NCBI RefSeq assembly: GCF_024323335.1
Contig: NC_066580.1
Coordinates: 138,213,648-138,277,647, forward strand
Length of the DNA: 64,000 nucleotides
Source of the DNA: Lathyrus oleraceus
Taxonomy: Eukaryota; Streptophyta; Magnoliopsida; Fabales; Fabaceae
Direction: 5' to 3'
This document shows, one piece after another, positions 49,353 through 61,304 of this stretch. How positions within the stretch are numbered: position 1 is the first letter of the stretch; each line of letters starts with the position of its first letter. The position numbers and the translations under genes were made by a program. Below the pieces are notes generated by a model. That model saw only the letters and a program-made list of their open reading frames with translations. It made no database searches and was not told where the DNA came from.

Positions 49353-49771
49353 TCTGATCTATGGATGACTGTAGGAACATCTACAGCGACCCAATTGTGG
49401 CAAACACCACCAGGTATGATGAAATTGCTCAGATCCTCTGCATCCTCTTCCAAGATAGCAGCAGCTTCTTCAGGTTGATCAGCATGGATGAATCCTCCAC
49501 TCTTGAACAAACCTTGCTCGTTGAATGCCCCAGAACAATAGCCAATGCCAGCCCGGGATTTATTGTCTTCAAGCTCAATCACCTTCCCTAAACCAGCAAC
49601 TGCACCACATTCAATGGCCAGTTTCGCATCTTTATAGGAAGAAAATGAATGAGACTTCTTCTCAATTGGTTCATCAATAGATAAAGCTTGGAAAGGCGTT
49701 CCAACTTCATCCTCAGCGTCAATATATGAGAAGGAAGACAGGTGGCTAACCAGGAGAGCCTTCAGAAGCAC
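49353..49771 (-). pseudogene. Ogre polyprotein, protease-RT linker remnant
   Basis: Minus-strand frame with EDEVGTPFQALSI, SYKDAKLAIECGAVAGLGKV, NKSRAGIGYCSGAFNEQG and ending CHNWVAVDVPTVIHRSE. In Ogre/Tat proteins this linker lies between protease and RT and ends at the intron donor, as here. The protease catalytic D-x-G site should lie upstream and is absent. The frame instead runs into a gag start region, showing an internal deletion of gag and protease with the join near 49745-49760. Confidence 0.85.
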
Positions 49772-49826
49772 TTAATCTGGCAAATTCCTCCTTGAGTTCA
49801 CAACTCTCTTGCTCTAGATGATCCAT
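49746..49826 (-). pseudogene. Ogre gag stub, 26 codons
   Basis: ATG at 49826 opens MDHLEQESCELKEEF followed by ARLSASEG and a stop at 49746-49748. The Leu/Glu heptad-like start is typical of Ogre gag N-termini. After about 20 codons gag is lost: the stub overlaps the linker frame of pol in a different phase, so the deletion also left a frameshift. No capsid or zinc-knuckle region exists in the element. Confidence 0.7.
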
Positions 49827-51094
49827 CACTCTGGCAGAGATAACCCAATGTAGTACCGGCGAAGTGCGTCTTCAAAATAAATGAAGATCGCAGGGTCAGA
49901 CCATAGGACGGGAGACCGGAACAAAACACCCGCTTATGCAAATGATGCATGAAGTGTTTGTGCATATGCTTGTTTTTTATTTCAAAGAAACTCGAGGGTT
50001 TTATTTGCAAACTTTGAAATATTTTAAGCATTTTGATCGTATATGAGAATATCTCATCAGATATATCAGGTAAAAAAAAATTCCGGTTTTTTCCATGTTT
50101 GAAATTTTTTGCAAATAAACTCCTTTGAGTTCCTTGAAAATTTTCTTTTTATCTGATGATATGGATGCAGATGAATGCATGAATGCATGAATGCAACAAT
50201 CACACTCAAGGATCAAGCAAGTCACACCAAACAAAGGTCATGGGAAAGCTCATTGTATCCTTAATATCAATCATCCATTTTGGTGGATTTAGGTTTTCAC
50301 CTTATCAACACCCAAGTTCCATTGATATTAACGGTACATGAACTGGCTCAATCATCCTTAATATCAACCATCCATTTTGGCGGATTATGGTTTACACCTT
50401 ATCAACGCCCAAGTTCCATTGATATTAAGGTTGTCTGAACGACTCAACCATGAATCACGGGTTTGCTGAGAGTCACGAGCATGGAGTCTCGGTTAAGAAC
50501 CACCCAAAGGGAGTGTACTATGGTTTAAACCTGCCGAACATGTTCTACCAGAGGTTCCCATAGTCATCATCCCATCTTTCGAATATTATCGGAGGAACGA
50601 ATACTCGTATTCCAAAAATATTCTCAAGAGAGACTCTTATGAGTGTAGTATCGCATAACAATCGCATCAAATCTGACATTTGAACGACCTTCGCACTACG
50701 TCTTAAAATAGGCCAAGATGGGCTTGGTAAACTAAGGTCATTGGCTTCTATGGCACATATCGGAAGAATAATGCCTAACCACAAATAACTTGTGTGACAT
50801 CATTAATCCAACATGACCTCCACCAAGTGAATGGACTTGCAAGTCAACTTGCTAAGGAATAACTCCACACAAGTCGACGAGACTATGCCATTCTCCTATC
50901 CTAAGGTGCACTCGAGTTCGGGTACAGAACTCATCTCACAGAGATCACCAAAGCAAACAACATTTGTATATCAAGCAATTCAAACATTACAATCAATACA
51001 GTTATCCCAAAATTGTACAAAAATATGTCAAATAACAGATAAATAAATATCATACAACAAGGGTAAAAAGTAGGCAATACCACCAAGGAAAATC
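49827..51094 (-). other. Ogre 5' leader with two tandem hairpins
   Basis: About 1.27 kb between primer site and gag start. Complete Ogre elements have an extra ORF1 in this place. Here only short frames occur (for example 50545-50784) and I recognise none. Two adjacent repeats of about 90 bp (50256-50333 and 50354-50430) each fold with a perfect stem: TTAATATCAAT with ATTGATATTAA (50261-50271/50321-50331), and CCTTAATATCAA with TTGATATTAAGG (50356-50367/50419-50430). Confidence 0.6.
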
Positions 51095-51112
51095 TCCCCA
51101 GCAGAGTCGCCA
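51095..51112 (-). other. Ogre primer-binding site
   Basis: Minus strand TGGCGACTCTGCTGGGGA, six bases after the 5' LTR end. It is the complement of a tRNA 3' end finishing in CCA; Ogre primer sites are described as complementary to tRNA-Arg, which I could not check here. It marks 51119-54875 as the 5' LTR. Confidence 0.85.
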
Positions 51113-51118
51113 CTTTTC

Positions 51119-54100
51119 TGTAGCGGTGTATTCGTCACTTTATGATTTATTGACTGAATGAAAAGCAAAGCATACAAAGAATCGAGTCGCCACCGCACTT
51201 TTATTTATCCTAAGGAATGGCTAAAAAGCGAACAAAAGCCTAAGAAGTTTTACACATAGAAAACTAATAAAAAGATCAGAGAATCTGGGTAAGGGGTAAA
51301 TTACGCAATGGGAAGGTGTTAGGCACCCAAAACGTCCTAGGTACTCCTAGGGAGCCCTTTTCACACTTGTCGAATGAAAATGTTATTTGTTATGAAAATA
51401 TTATTGTGCAAACATGAATGGGATGATGAGAAAAGAATGTACAATTTTTTTATTTTTGTGTTTGAACGGATGAACCCGTTGCCTACGTACCTTCCATGAA
51501 AGGTAAGGATCAAAACGCCGTAGTTCGGCTAAAAGATTTCCAAAAATTAGTGAATTTATTTTAAGACACAAGCACTAAGGTTTTTCATTACCAATGGGAG
51601 AAAACTCAACCTGAATCAACAATCCACCATGCGAGGACGGCTTCAAGATACTAGTGAGAGGTTAACCCTATAATAAGTATGGAAGACTTACAATCAACCC
51701 AACTAAGGATAAGGTAAGATTTATATCAACCACTCTGGTAATTGAAACCTATGGCCAATGTATGAAAAACTTAACAAGAATGGACAAAGCCACAAAACAA
51801 TTGAATGGGTGAAGTTAATTGGTTATGAGTATTCACAAAATATGGTCAAGGTATGATTAAGATTTAATTCAGGAAGAAGTGTTATCAAAAGTGGAGTTTG
51901 GAAAATCAAGGACTTAAGGTCCAAGTTTCTAATTTGAAAAGGCATGAAGATGTTTGCACAACAATTATTTCAAGTTTTGAAAGCAACATGTGAAAAGGTT
52001 TAGGACAAAGAGGGTATGGACAATAGTGTGTAAAACTTCTCAGACAGGTTCACCTCTTGAAATCATATAGAAGATGATTCAAGTGTGTCCTTAGGAATAA
52101 GCAAATGAGCAATAACAAATAAGCAAAACAAATGATACCGGATGCCAATAGCTGGACTTATACCAATCTCACAAACAAAGGTGGATACCGGATACCAATA
52201 AATGGATTTACACCAGTCTCTTAAAACAAACAGGGATATCAGACGCCAATAGCTGGACTTATACTAATCTCCTAAAGTAAAACAAAACATGGATATCAGA
52301 TGCCAATAAATGGGTTTACTCTAATCTCCTAAAAGTAAAACAAAACATGGATGTCAGATGCCAATCTATCTGGACTTACTCTAACCTCCACAGGATGATC
52401 ATAGGAATACAAAAGCCAACAACATGGGCTTACAATTGCATCCTCACATACAACAAACAAACAGAAGCAATGGACATAAGTGACCAAATGAAATGGTCTT
52501 ACACTCTATCCCTTCCAAATCATAGGAACAATGGCCAATGAATGGACTTACAGTTGTCCTCAATGGGTAAACCAAAGATGGATCACAAAGATATGAAATG
52601 ATGATCATGCAATAATGAGTAATTAATGATGATAAATGCACAAAGGCAAGCAAGCAAACATGTACAGATGAACCAAGCAATCAAAGATTCAGTTAGCACA
52701 CACTATATCCAAGCAATTAGGCTCAAGCAAGGGTTAGACTTTAAAGTCAACTGGAATGGGGTAAGTGGTGCTCTTAACCTTAACATTGAGAGTTAAGGTG
52801 AAGCAGATGAAAGGATATGAGGGGTGTACCTCATTGCTCTTATCCCTGGCCTGGGAGAGCATTGAATATCAGAAGGTGTGGGAGTTCAGAAAGTTGGAAC
52901 TCTCTCCACAACTTAATGACTCGATAGATCTTGGGTTAAGATCCACAATGCTACAACATGTAATGTGAGCAAAGGGAAGACACACAGAATAGTAGGAGAT
53001 GGACTACACATCTCTTCTATCTACCAATTGCCTCATATGAGGGCTTTTCCTGCTTGGGGACAAAAATAAACAATCACAATCATTGCCTCTTAAGGAGGAC
53101 TTCAGACAGGTGCCTGGCCAAGTAACAGGCCAGGTCTTCCGGACTACATGAAGAAGAGATGTTATACCTCAATGCTTAAGCTATCAAGCAAAGCAAAAGC
53201 AAGTTCACAATGAACTATAGCAACTAAAGGTACCTATGGAAACATCAAACAAATCAGTATATGCTATATAGACAAACAACCAACAGTTAATGCAACAGAC
53301 AACCAATATAGGCAAAGGCATAAGCCACAAGTCAATCCCAATTGAATCAACTTCAACCTCTATGATGATGCAGATCTGGAATCGGGCTTCTCAGGTCTTG
53401 GAAGTGTGAAACAGATGCTCAATGATGATGAGGAAGATGAATGAATGATGTACAACAGCTCAACAATGCTTAAACTCGATGAAATCTCCAACTGCCATGG
53501 GGATGCTCAAGCTTCAACAGTCACGATTTGGCCTGGATTATGCACGATCTTGCTTCAATTCACTTCAACAATGCTTGCAGATGATGATTAGGACAAGAAA
53601 CAAGCAAAAGAAATGAAGAAATTCGATGGAAAAAGTTGAGAGAATTTGAGAGAATTTGAGATGAAAAAGTTTGGATCTGAAATTATGAATGTGTTCTTGC
53701 AGAATTCTGTTATGATTAGGGTTATATACCCTATGCTAATCAAGTCCTTAATCACCATTAGCCAAAATGTAAGTGGATTAGTGAAATGATCATGTTTGTG
53801 GAAAATGGCCAAAACACCCTTATGCATATGTGGCCAATGGAACAGTGCGAATTTCTCTTGAAATGCATTGCAAATTCTGTTTTGATGCATATGAAATTGG
53901 TTTGAAGTCAAAAATAATGCATATTTTTCAAATGGATATTTTCCCTCCAAAAATTCAAATTAATTCAAGTAAAAAATGAAATATTTTTGTGATGAGTTTT
54001 GATGATTTATGATGCATGATTATGATAGTAGAGATCAAGAGAAAATTTCTCCAAAAAGAACCACATGAATTGGCCATTTGGTTCAAAAGTTATGCTAGCT

Positions 54101-54875
54101 TGAAGTTCAAAATCCATTGATAATAATTTGATCATAACTTGCCAACCACAAATGAGAAATGGATGTTCTTGGACTTTTTGGAAAGGTAAGAGAAATATCT
54201 TCAACTTTCATGTTGGACAAAATTTGATTTGAAGCTTTCTTGATGATGTAAAGTTGAGGAGAAGACCTTTCCATTTTTGCCAGTTTGAAATTACAGGTCA
54301 CTTACTATTTTTGGAAACTTTTTGTCTGACCTCAAATTCTCCAATGTTGATGTTTGACATGTTATATGAGACTTGTATGGACATGAATGAGACCTCTCTA
54401 ACCATCTCCCACCATCAGATCCCTGATTTTATGCACAGTTGACCACAGTTGACTTTGCTAGGGTTTCAGTTGACCTAAGAATGCCTTGATGAAATTCAAG
54501 CCTCTACCACTTGAGATCTTGATTCAAAATGATATCACAACTCATATGAACTCTTGATGAATGATCATGGTGCCTAAATTCTTCAGAATGGCCACCATCT
54601 ATGGCTCAATGAATGCCTTTGACTGTCTTGACTGTTGATTGCTTCAGTTGCAAGTAACAATGTTAGATGACAATATTTTTGTACTTTTGGTTAGTAAACA
54701 AATGAAAAGCAATGATATACAAATGCAAAACATGCTTGGTGATCAAGAACCACACTCAAAAGATAACCCACCCACAGGAAAGGAGGCAAGGTGCACATTG
54801 ATCCTTGAGGCAATGATATGATATGATATGATGTGATATGATGAGGGATCTTAGGGACAAAATTGGGGTCTTACA
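51119..54875 (-). repeat. Ogre 5' LTR (right copy)
   Basis: 3757 bp. Near-identical to 37449-41190, with the same hairpin block (51481-51528), minisatellite (about 52130-52390) and TATATA box (53723-53728, sense strand minus). This copy would drive transcription leftwards. It has an 11-bp AGAATTTGAG-type duplication and one more ATATG-type unit than the left copy. Confidence 0.95.
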
Positions 54876-54879
54876 GGTA

Positions 54880-57800
54880 TGTTGAATTATAATTCCTTGT
54901 TTCGAAGTAGGTTGCTTGACAGAACAAGGAAGTGTCGAACCACCTAGTGTCTTGAGTTGTATTAGTGTCGAAGTGTCAAAGTGTCGAAGCATGTTGCTTC
55001 ACACAGGATTTCAACTTTGCCATATTTTAGTAGTGTTATCTATTTTGGGCTTTTATAGTTTTGGGTTTTGCTTGAGGTCCAAGTTGTAGCGGTAAATTCA
55101 TGACCATTAAGTTATGGATAAACTTAACGTCAATTAAACCAGAGTCGCCACCGCGTTTTTATTGTTTCCAAAGAAAAAGGGAAAAGTACGAACAAAATCC
55201 AAAGGTAAGAAGTTTTAAAATCAAAACTAATAAAATGCCAGAGATTACAGGTAAGGGGGTTGGTTACACAGAGGGAAGGTGTTAGCACCCAAAGTGTCCT
55301 AGGTACTCCTAGGGGGCTTTTTTTGTGTGCATATGTGTTTTTGTATAAAATGATGTTTGAGAAAAAATAGAGTGTGGAGATGAGAAGAGAATTCATTGAT
55401 TATATTTTTGTGTTTGACAAGTCCTTCGGACTTATGCTTACGTACCAACATAAAAATGAGGGATCAAAACCTCGTAGTTCGTGGTAACAATTTCAAAGTG
55501 AGCCCATTTGCTTTTAACAAAAATTTAAATCTAACAAAGGCCCGAAGGGCCTAAAAAAGATTTAAATGAGTGTTAGTTATTTTTGTCTTTTGAAATTTTA
55601 AGTCAAGTATAGTTAAGTTCATTTACAAGTTTTATTAAGAAAAGAATTTTAAAATGCAATGGGATAAGGCCAAAGTTTCTAATTTGCAAAATGGTATAAG
55701 TTTAGAAATCACAAGCAAAGAAGAATTTTAAAAGGAGAGAGAGATTTGAAATTAAAGAAATGGGGAAGAGATGAAGAGACTAATCCTAAGCATAAATTTA
55801 AAAGTTAAGAGTTGAAAATATCTGACCAGTGGGATGCAATCCAATAGACAAGAGTGTCATATAGAAACTCATTTTTCCCTTGGACTTTAGAATCAAGCAA
55901 TATCAATACACAAATATCAAGATGAAGAGCAATGCATCAAATAAAGATAGCCACATCCAAGCTTAGCAACTCCATGATATTCTTCATAATCTCCATGTAT
56001 CAGATGAACTCAAAGATAAGCAGTAGGCACAGGTTCAAAGTAATAGCTTCAATAAGACCATGTAGCAGATGAACTCATAAGAGATCACAATACTTGCATC
56101 AGATGAAGTTCACTTCACAAGCACTTGGTTTCAAGAAAATTGGCATTGGCCAAGTCCCTTTTGCATAGGGAGTGTTGCCTAATTCTAAGTCCAATGTCTC
56201 ATATCAAACCAACAGTCCACACAAATTTCTTTTAGGGTTTTTGTTGTTATTATGTACATTAAGGTCAAAAGACCACAAAAACAAACAAGTATATACAATC
56301 ACAATATAATCACAGAATGAGGCTCAAATGAGCAAAGTGAAAATGACATTAAAGTAAACAAGTTGAATGGTATGAATAATGGTAAAATGAATAAAAGACT
56401 TAAAATTAAAGTGCATAAAAGTAAATGACTTGAAATTAAATGTTAGTTGTTAGTTGGTTAGAAGTTAGTGTTGTTTTTGCTTTTTTATTTTGTTTAAGTC
56501 ATTCTTTGGAGAACACTCAACCCACTATTCACAAGCATGGATCCTCAAACCAAGATATCTTCCAAAGGAAGGAAAAAATGTTAAGTTTCCACACAATACC
56601 ATGAAAGGGGGGAGACATACAATCCCACTTACTAGAATGTTATGCCTTTTGTGTCAAAATTTAGCGCTATGTTAAGCAATCATAATTGGACTTATGTAGA
56701 AGTCATAACTATTTGAGGTCGGGCAATAGAAATTTTAGTGTTAATGCATGTTAGAGATATGGTATTATGAACCATACTCATAAAACATACCACACTTAAA
56801 AGAATATGCAAAAGAGGTGGACCTAATCTCATTCATACTTATGTTGATTTTGCAATCAACTAGCCTTAGGATATAGAGACATTATAGGTCCATGAAATGA
56901 ATGAGAAGATAATGGGATTGAGATGAAGAGGGAGGGGAAATGGAATCAACACAAATTTGTCAAAGGAGGACTTCTATCAAATTAAAATTATTCATTCATT
57001 TTGGGAGATGAAATGTACATTTCATCAATCCCCTAAATCCAATGATTTTAATTCAACAAAGTCAAATCAACTTTGACCAAGGCCTAACAACACAAGTCAA
57101 ACTCAACAAGTCAATATCAAAAGCTCAACATAATTTATTTTTACATTTAAACAATAAAAATCAAATAAATAATGCATTAAATTAAATTATGGTTGGTCAA
57201 AATCCTAAAACCTCATTAAAACACCAAACAAATGGCCATGAGATTTATCATAGGTCAAACAAGGTCAAAGGACATTGGAGAAAAATTTTCATAATTTTTG
57301 GAAACTTAAAACTATTTTTAAACAATTATAAATATTCACAAAAACAATTAAATCATGAAAAATATTAATAATGATCCAAAAAATAATTTTAATTTAGAAA
57401 ATGAAAGAGGAATTTATTTAATTTTTTTTGGTGAAACGCTCACATTTTTTGGATCAATATTACAATTAATATGGATTAATGAAAAAAACCAAATAAAATG
57501 AAAATCAGAAAATAGGGAAAAACGTGGACCACTTGATCTCCCTCATTAATTGGGGTGGCAAATCAAGTGGTCCTCAGCGCGCGTTCCATCATGGACACGA
57601 GTCAAAGCGTTGCATGGATGATATGCAAAACCAAGGCACGAGATGAGTGTCAGCACACCGCCGGAGCCAAAGCTACGGTCTCCTTCTCCGGTGAGCTTCA
57701 CCGGACTGGTTCACTTACAACCATCACCAAAATTAAAAAGAAGGATGTGATTTAAAGTAAAAATGCTCAAGAGCTCGAATCTAGCCTCAATTTCTCCTAA

Positions 57801-60046
57801 CTCCAAGTATATTGAAAGATACATGGAGTTGAATTTTGAGGTGCATGATCTGAGTTGCTTCGATTTGACCTCAAAGCAACTCAATCTTGTTGCCTACATT
57901 CGTAGGACTTCAGACAACCAAAAATCAAGAAGAAATATGGAGACTTTAGTGAGAATCAAAGAGATGAAAATTTCTGGAAAATACCTTCAATGCAGGTATG
58001 TATTCAATGGATCTTGCTCTTGATCTTACTCAGGACACTTGATGGAGTGGAATTAAATTATCAAAAGGCTCAGGACTCTTGGAGTTTTGAATCTCAAAAC
58101 AGTGAGATTCAAACTCAATTTCCAATGAAAATTATCAAGGTTATCCTTTGAAATGAGAGGGTTTGAAGGCTGGGAATCAAAGCTGGCGCGTAGGGTCCTC
58201 AATTCTGATGACAATGGCTTCTATTTATAGCCATATGATTGCTAAATGCACACTTGAAATTAAAGCTCCAAACATAGCAATGTACATTGCATGAGTGCAT
58301 GGGCGTGTGATAGGCTCATGTAATCATCTCTTCAGGTCTAAAAACAAGTACAAACATTGTTGAAGTCACATTGGAAAGCCATGCAATTATGAATGAAAGT
58401 TTCAAGTTGAATCATGCCAAATGGTCATCAATGTTCAAGCCATGCACAAGTCACTCATACCTTGTCCAAATGGGATGAAATTGAACCTTTTGGAAAGGTT
58501 AGATCAAGAGGAACAACTTTCATGTTGGACACTTTTTCATTTGAAGCTTGGATCATGATGAATTTTGAGGTGGAAGTTGGGAAAATCAAACATGTCAAAA
58601 AAAATTCTAAGTGTTAAGCCATACGTTCACTTATTCCACCTTGGCTAACTTTTTATGTGAGCTTCAAATGAGAAAAGTCCCTTCATAAAAGTTGTAGCTC
58701 TATCAAAGTCCTTAAAAATGGTCACACATTTGACCTCATTTGGATTTAATATGAAGGAGTTATGTATTTTTGAAGTTGAGAAAAATCACTTGTTCAATGG
58801 CATTGGTAAAAAAATGACTTATAATTTATCCTCATATCACATGCACATAAAAGTTGAATTTGATCTTCCTCCAAACATAAACGTTTAAGTAGACATCTTG
58901 AATTTGATTTTGAAACTTGGAAATATTTCATATCATAAAAATTGAGCAAGTTATGGCCTTGGGAAGTTGACCTCCAAATTAGGGTTTAGACAAAATGACC
59001 TATAATCTTTCACCATAAAAAATGAATTTCCAAGCAAAACTAGCTCTAGACATCAACATGAAAGTTGTTTGGAATGTCATTTAGAGTAACGTTACTCTTG
59101 GAATCATTTTCATATGACAAAATGTGTAGGATATAGGGTCTTGGGAACCCTAGTTTTGATCAGATGAATTCTTCTGGTCAACCACCATCAATCAACTTGC
59201 TATCTTGCAATTCTCTTGACTTTTGGGACTCATAAGAGATCATATATGCATAATATGGTGTAAAGTTAAGTATCCCTTGAAATATTTAATCAATTGGTGT
59301 AGAAGCTTGTTAAAGAAGTTACATAAGATACCCAGATGAATTAGGGTTTCCAAGGCAAACCAACTCCAAACTATTGATGATTTCTTGATCAAAATAACAT
59401 GTGAAGATCATGGGGATTCATATATGATACTTAGAGCCATAGTAAACAAAATATTGATTGAGCTCCTTGCAATGAAGGTCCTAAACCCTATATGTGAGCT
59501 TGATAGAGCATAGATGAACATGTGCACTACCTACAAAAGAGTTAAACTATACAATGACATATTTTTGGTATTTTGGTTAGTAGAAATGATAAAATACAAA
59601 GTATGATACAATAAAATGGTGCTTGATGATCTCTCCCAATGCAAACCCAATGAATGAGGGGTAAGGAGGATGCCAAGGTGTGATCCCAATGCTAATGCAT
59701 ATGATGAGAATAGCATGAGGGATCTTAGGGCCAAAATTGGGGTCTTACACAAGTTAACCTAAATATAGAAATAAAGCGAGTAACCCTTATTTTTGTGGTG
59801 AAGTGAATAGAGTATTCATAACATTGTATTCACAGTATTTTGCAGTTGCAAAGTGAATAAGAAGTTTTCCAGAGTTTGTGGGCAGAGAGAAACTCTACAG
59901 AATTTTATTACTCTTCTCCTTCATCGTTCTTTACACTCTTTCTATCTCCATTGTTCTTCTTTTTTCATTGCTATTATGTGGCTAATAACAATCTTGTTCA
60001 TCAAGATTGATTGAAATTCTCCATAGGTTTTGGGGGATTTCCAACA
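54880..60046 (+). repeat. 3' LTR of Tork-like copia, split
   Basis: TGTTGAATTATAATTCC (54880) to CTTGAGGTCCAAGT (55084), interrupted by the solo family B LTR, resuming after its CAAGT duplication at 59755 and ending TTTCCAACA at 60046. Its first base is also the last base of the Ogre target duplication. Confidence 0.92.
55080..59754 (-). mobile_element. Solo family B LTR with TSD CAAGT
   Basis: A single 4665-bp LTR (55085-59749) with plus-strand ends TGTAGCGGTAAATTC and GGGGTCTTACA and exact CAAGT duplications (55080-55084, 59750-59754). Sense is minus. It shares block order with family A: GAGTCGCCACCGCG (about 55141), CCTAGGTACTCCTAGG (about 55297), and the TACGTACC to CGTAGTTCG hairpin block (55437-55488), but the sequence between differs. 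It has a good minus-strand TATA box, TATAAATA, at 58222-58229. No coding sequence; its open frames do not resemble any protein. Confidence 0.92.
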
Positions 60047-60051
60047 GTCGT

Positions 60052-60134
60052 CGATTGGAAGTTTAGTGACTATACCGAATGCAATAAGACGCAAACAAAT
60101 TGGTCCTAGCAGTCTAAATATTATAGCTTGCATC
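60052..60134. other. Right flank of the nested locus
   Basis: 83 bases of the pre-insertion locus between the copia target duplication and the next LTR. A short frame reads GSLVTIPNAIRRKQIGPSS; not recognised. Joined to 32806-32839 it would give the empty site. Confidence 0.6.
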
Positions 60135-61221
60135 TGTAAGAACAAAAATAGTTCTACAATAGATTCCATGATTTTGATGATAACAAAGGATGAAACCAAA
60201 AGTGGCACCCTAACGAAAAGTTTCTAAGTGTGCAGGGTTCTAAAGAAAGAAGAAATAAATCTGATGATGTCATCAGATGCAAAACAAGATCAGATGCAAA
60301 ATCTCAAGTATCAGAAGCATCTAAAGTGAAATCTCGTTTCAAGAAGCTCTGACTCTGGACAAAACTACAAAATATCAGAAGCATCTGAACATGAAGTAAA
60401 GTCTAGAAGCTCTGACTCTGAACAAATGCCTTCTGCAAAGTCTGAAGTTATCAAGCGTCATCTGAACTTTCAAGAGATAACATCAGAAGCCAATTTCTCC
60501 AGATACACAAAGACTCTAATCAGAATTGTTAATCATGATGAAGTAACGTTTAAGCCAAGTTAAAGTTCTGCAAACGGATTTCCTCAATTAGAAAGAGACG
60601 TTAATCTCCACTTCCAAGAGAAAAGATACTAATTGTGGTAAGTAGTCACTTCTAAGTGAAAAAGTCTACTGCAGAAGCTATTAATGGAATGGCGTAATTA
60701 CATCTCAATATCCAACAGATTCAACGCTACTTCAACTCTACTTCAACTCCTATAAATAGAGAAGAAATCTCATTCAGCAAATACCAAGAAATCACTAGCC
60801 AAAACTATACTGAAATTATATCACGCTCAAGAAAAACTTCTTTGTTCTTCAAAGATTTTCACTAAGCTGTTGCTTATCAAGTGAAAAAAATTTGTTCTTA
60901 AGTTTGTAATATTTGCTTTCTTAGAAGCACTTTAGATTACACATCTTGTATCTATTTTTATTTGATTTCCTCAAGTGACTTGTTGTAGTCTGTAGACTTG
61001 AGAGGACTAAGAGATTTTCTTTTCTCTTAGGGGTTGTTTGTAATCTTTCAAGATTAGTGGATTAAGTCCTTGTTGAAGGCGAAATCACCTTGGCCGGGTG
61101 GACTGGAGTAGCTTTGTGTTATAAGCGAACCAGTATAAAATCTTTGTGTGATTTCATTTTGCAAAAGCGCTTATTTTTTTTAAACAATTCAAACCCCCCT
61201 TTCTTGTTTTTCTCACCTTCA
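60135..61221 (+). repeat. 5' LTR of Maximus/SIRE-type copia
   Basis: Starts TGTAAGAACAAAAATAGTTC (an inverted repeat AGAAC/GTTCT) and ends CTCACCTTCA just before the primer site. TATA box TATAAATA at 60751-60758. It includes a run of CATCAGA(T/A)GC and CAGAAGC-type words (60260-60490). The start is inferred by form, as no second LTR is visible. Confidence 0.75.
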
Positions 61222-61223
61222 AT

Positions 61224-61238
61224 TGGTATCAGAGCTCC
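61224..61238 (+). other. Primer-binding site, initiator-Met tRNA
   Basis: TGGTATCAGAGCTCC is an exact match to the usual plant copia site, two bases after the LTR. Confidence 0.95.
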
Positions 61239-61304
61239 GGCTCTGTTATTGATTTTCAAATCAAACACTTAACCGTGTAGAGAGATCCAGTGCGAGAAAA
61301 ACAA

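Larger units (their letters stand above)
37444..54880 (-). mobile_element. Ogre (Tat-lineage Ty3/gypsy) element, defective, TSD GGTAT
   Basis: A structurally bounded element on the minus strand: 5' LTR 51119-54875, primer site, leader, gag stub, pol, long 3' UTR and 3' LTR 37449-41190, flanked by exact GGTAT duplications (37444-37448, 54876-54880). Full length is 17,427 bp. Long LTRs, an intron before RT, pol order PR-RT-RH-IN, and tandem repeats in the 3' UTR are the published hallmarks of legume Ogre elements. Most of gag and all of protease are deleted, and pol has three stop codons, so it cannot move by itself. The two LTRs are almost identical over long stretches, differing by scattered bases, an 11-bp duplication (53638-53662 region) and a TATGA-type repeat unit near the end, so the insertion is recent. 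Confidence 0.95.
32835..60051 (+). mobile_element. Tork-like copia element split by two insertions, TSD GTCGT
   Basis: The element spans 32840-60046 and is bounded by GTCGT at 32835-32839 and 60047-60051. Its LTRs begin TGTTGAATT and end CAACA. The 5' LTR (489 bp) is intact. The 3' LTR (54880-55084 plus 59755-60046, 497 bp) is split by a solo family B LTR, and the boundary before it is split by a complete Ogre. Without the insertions it is about 5.1 kb, normal for Ty1/copia. Gag and pol are present but full of stops. Order of domains (gag, protease, integrase, RT, RNase H) is that of copia; PTPQQNG-V-x-E-R-K-N-type and YVDD motifs place it near Tork/TNT1. Confidence 0.93.
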
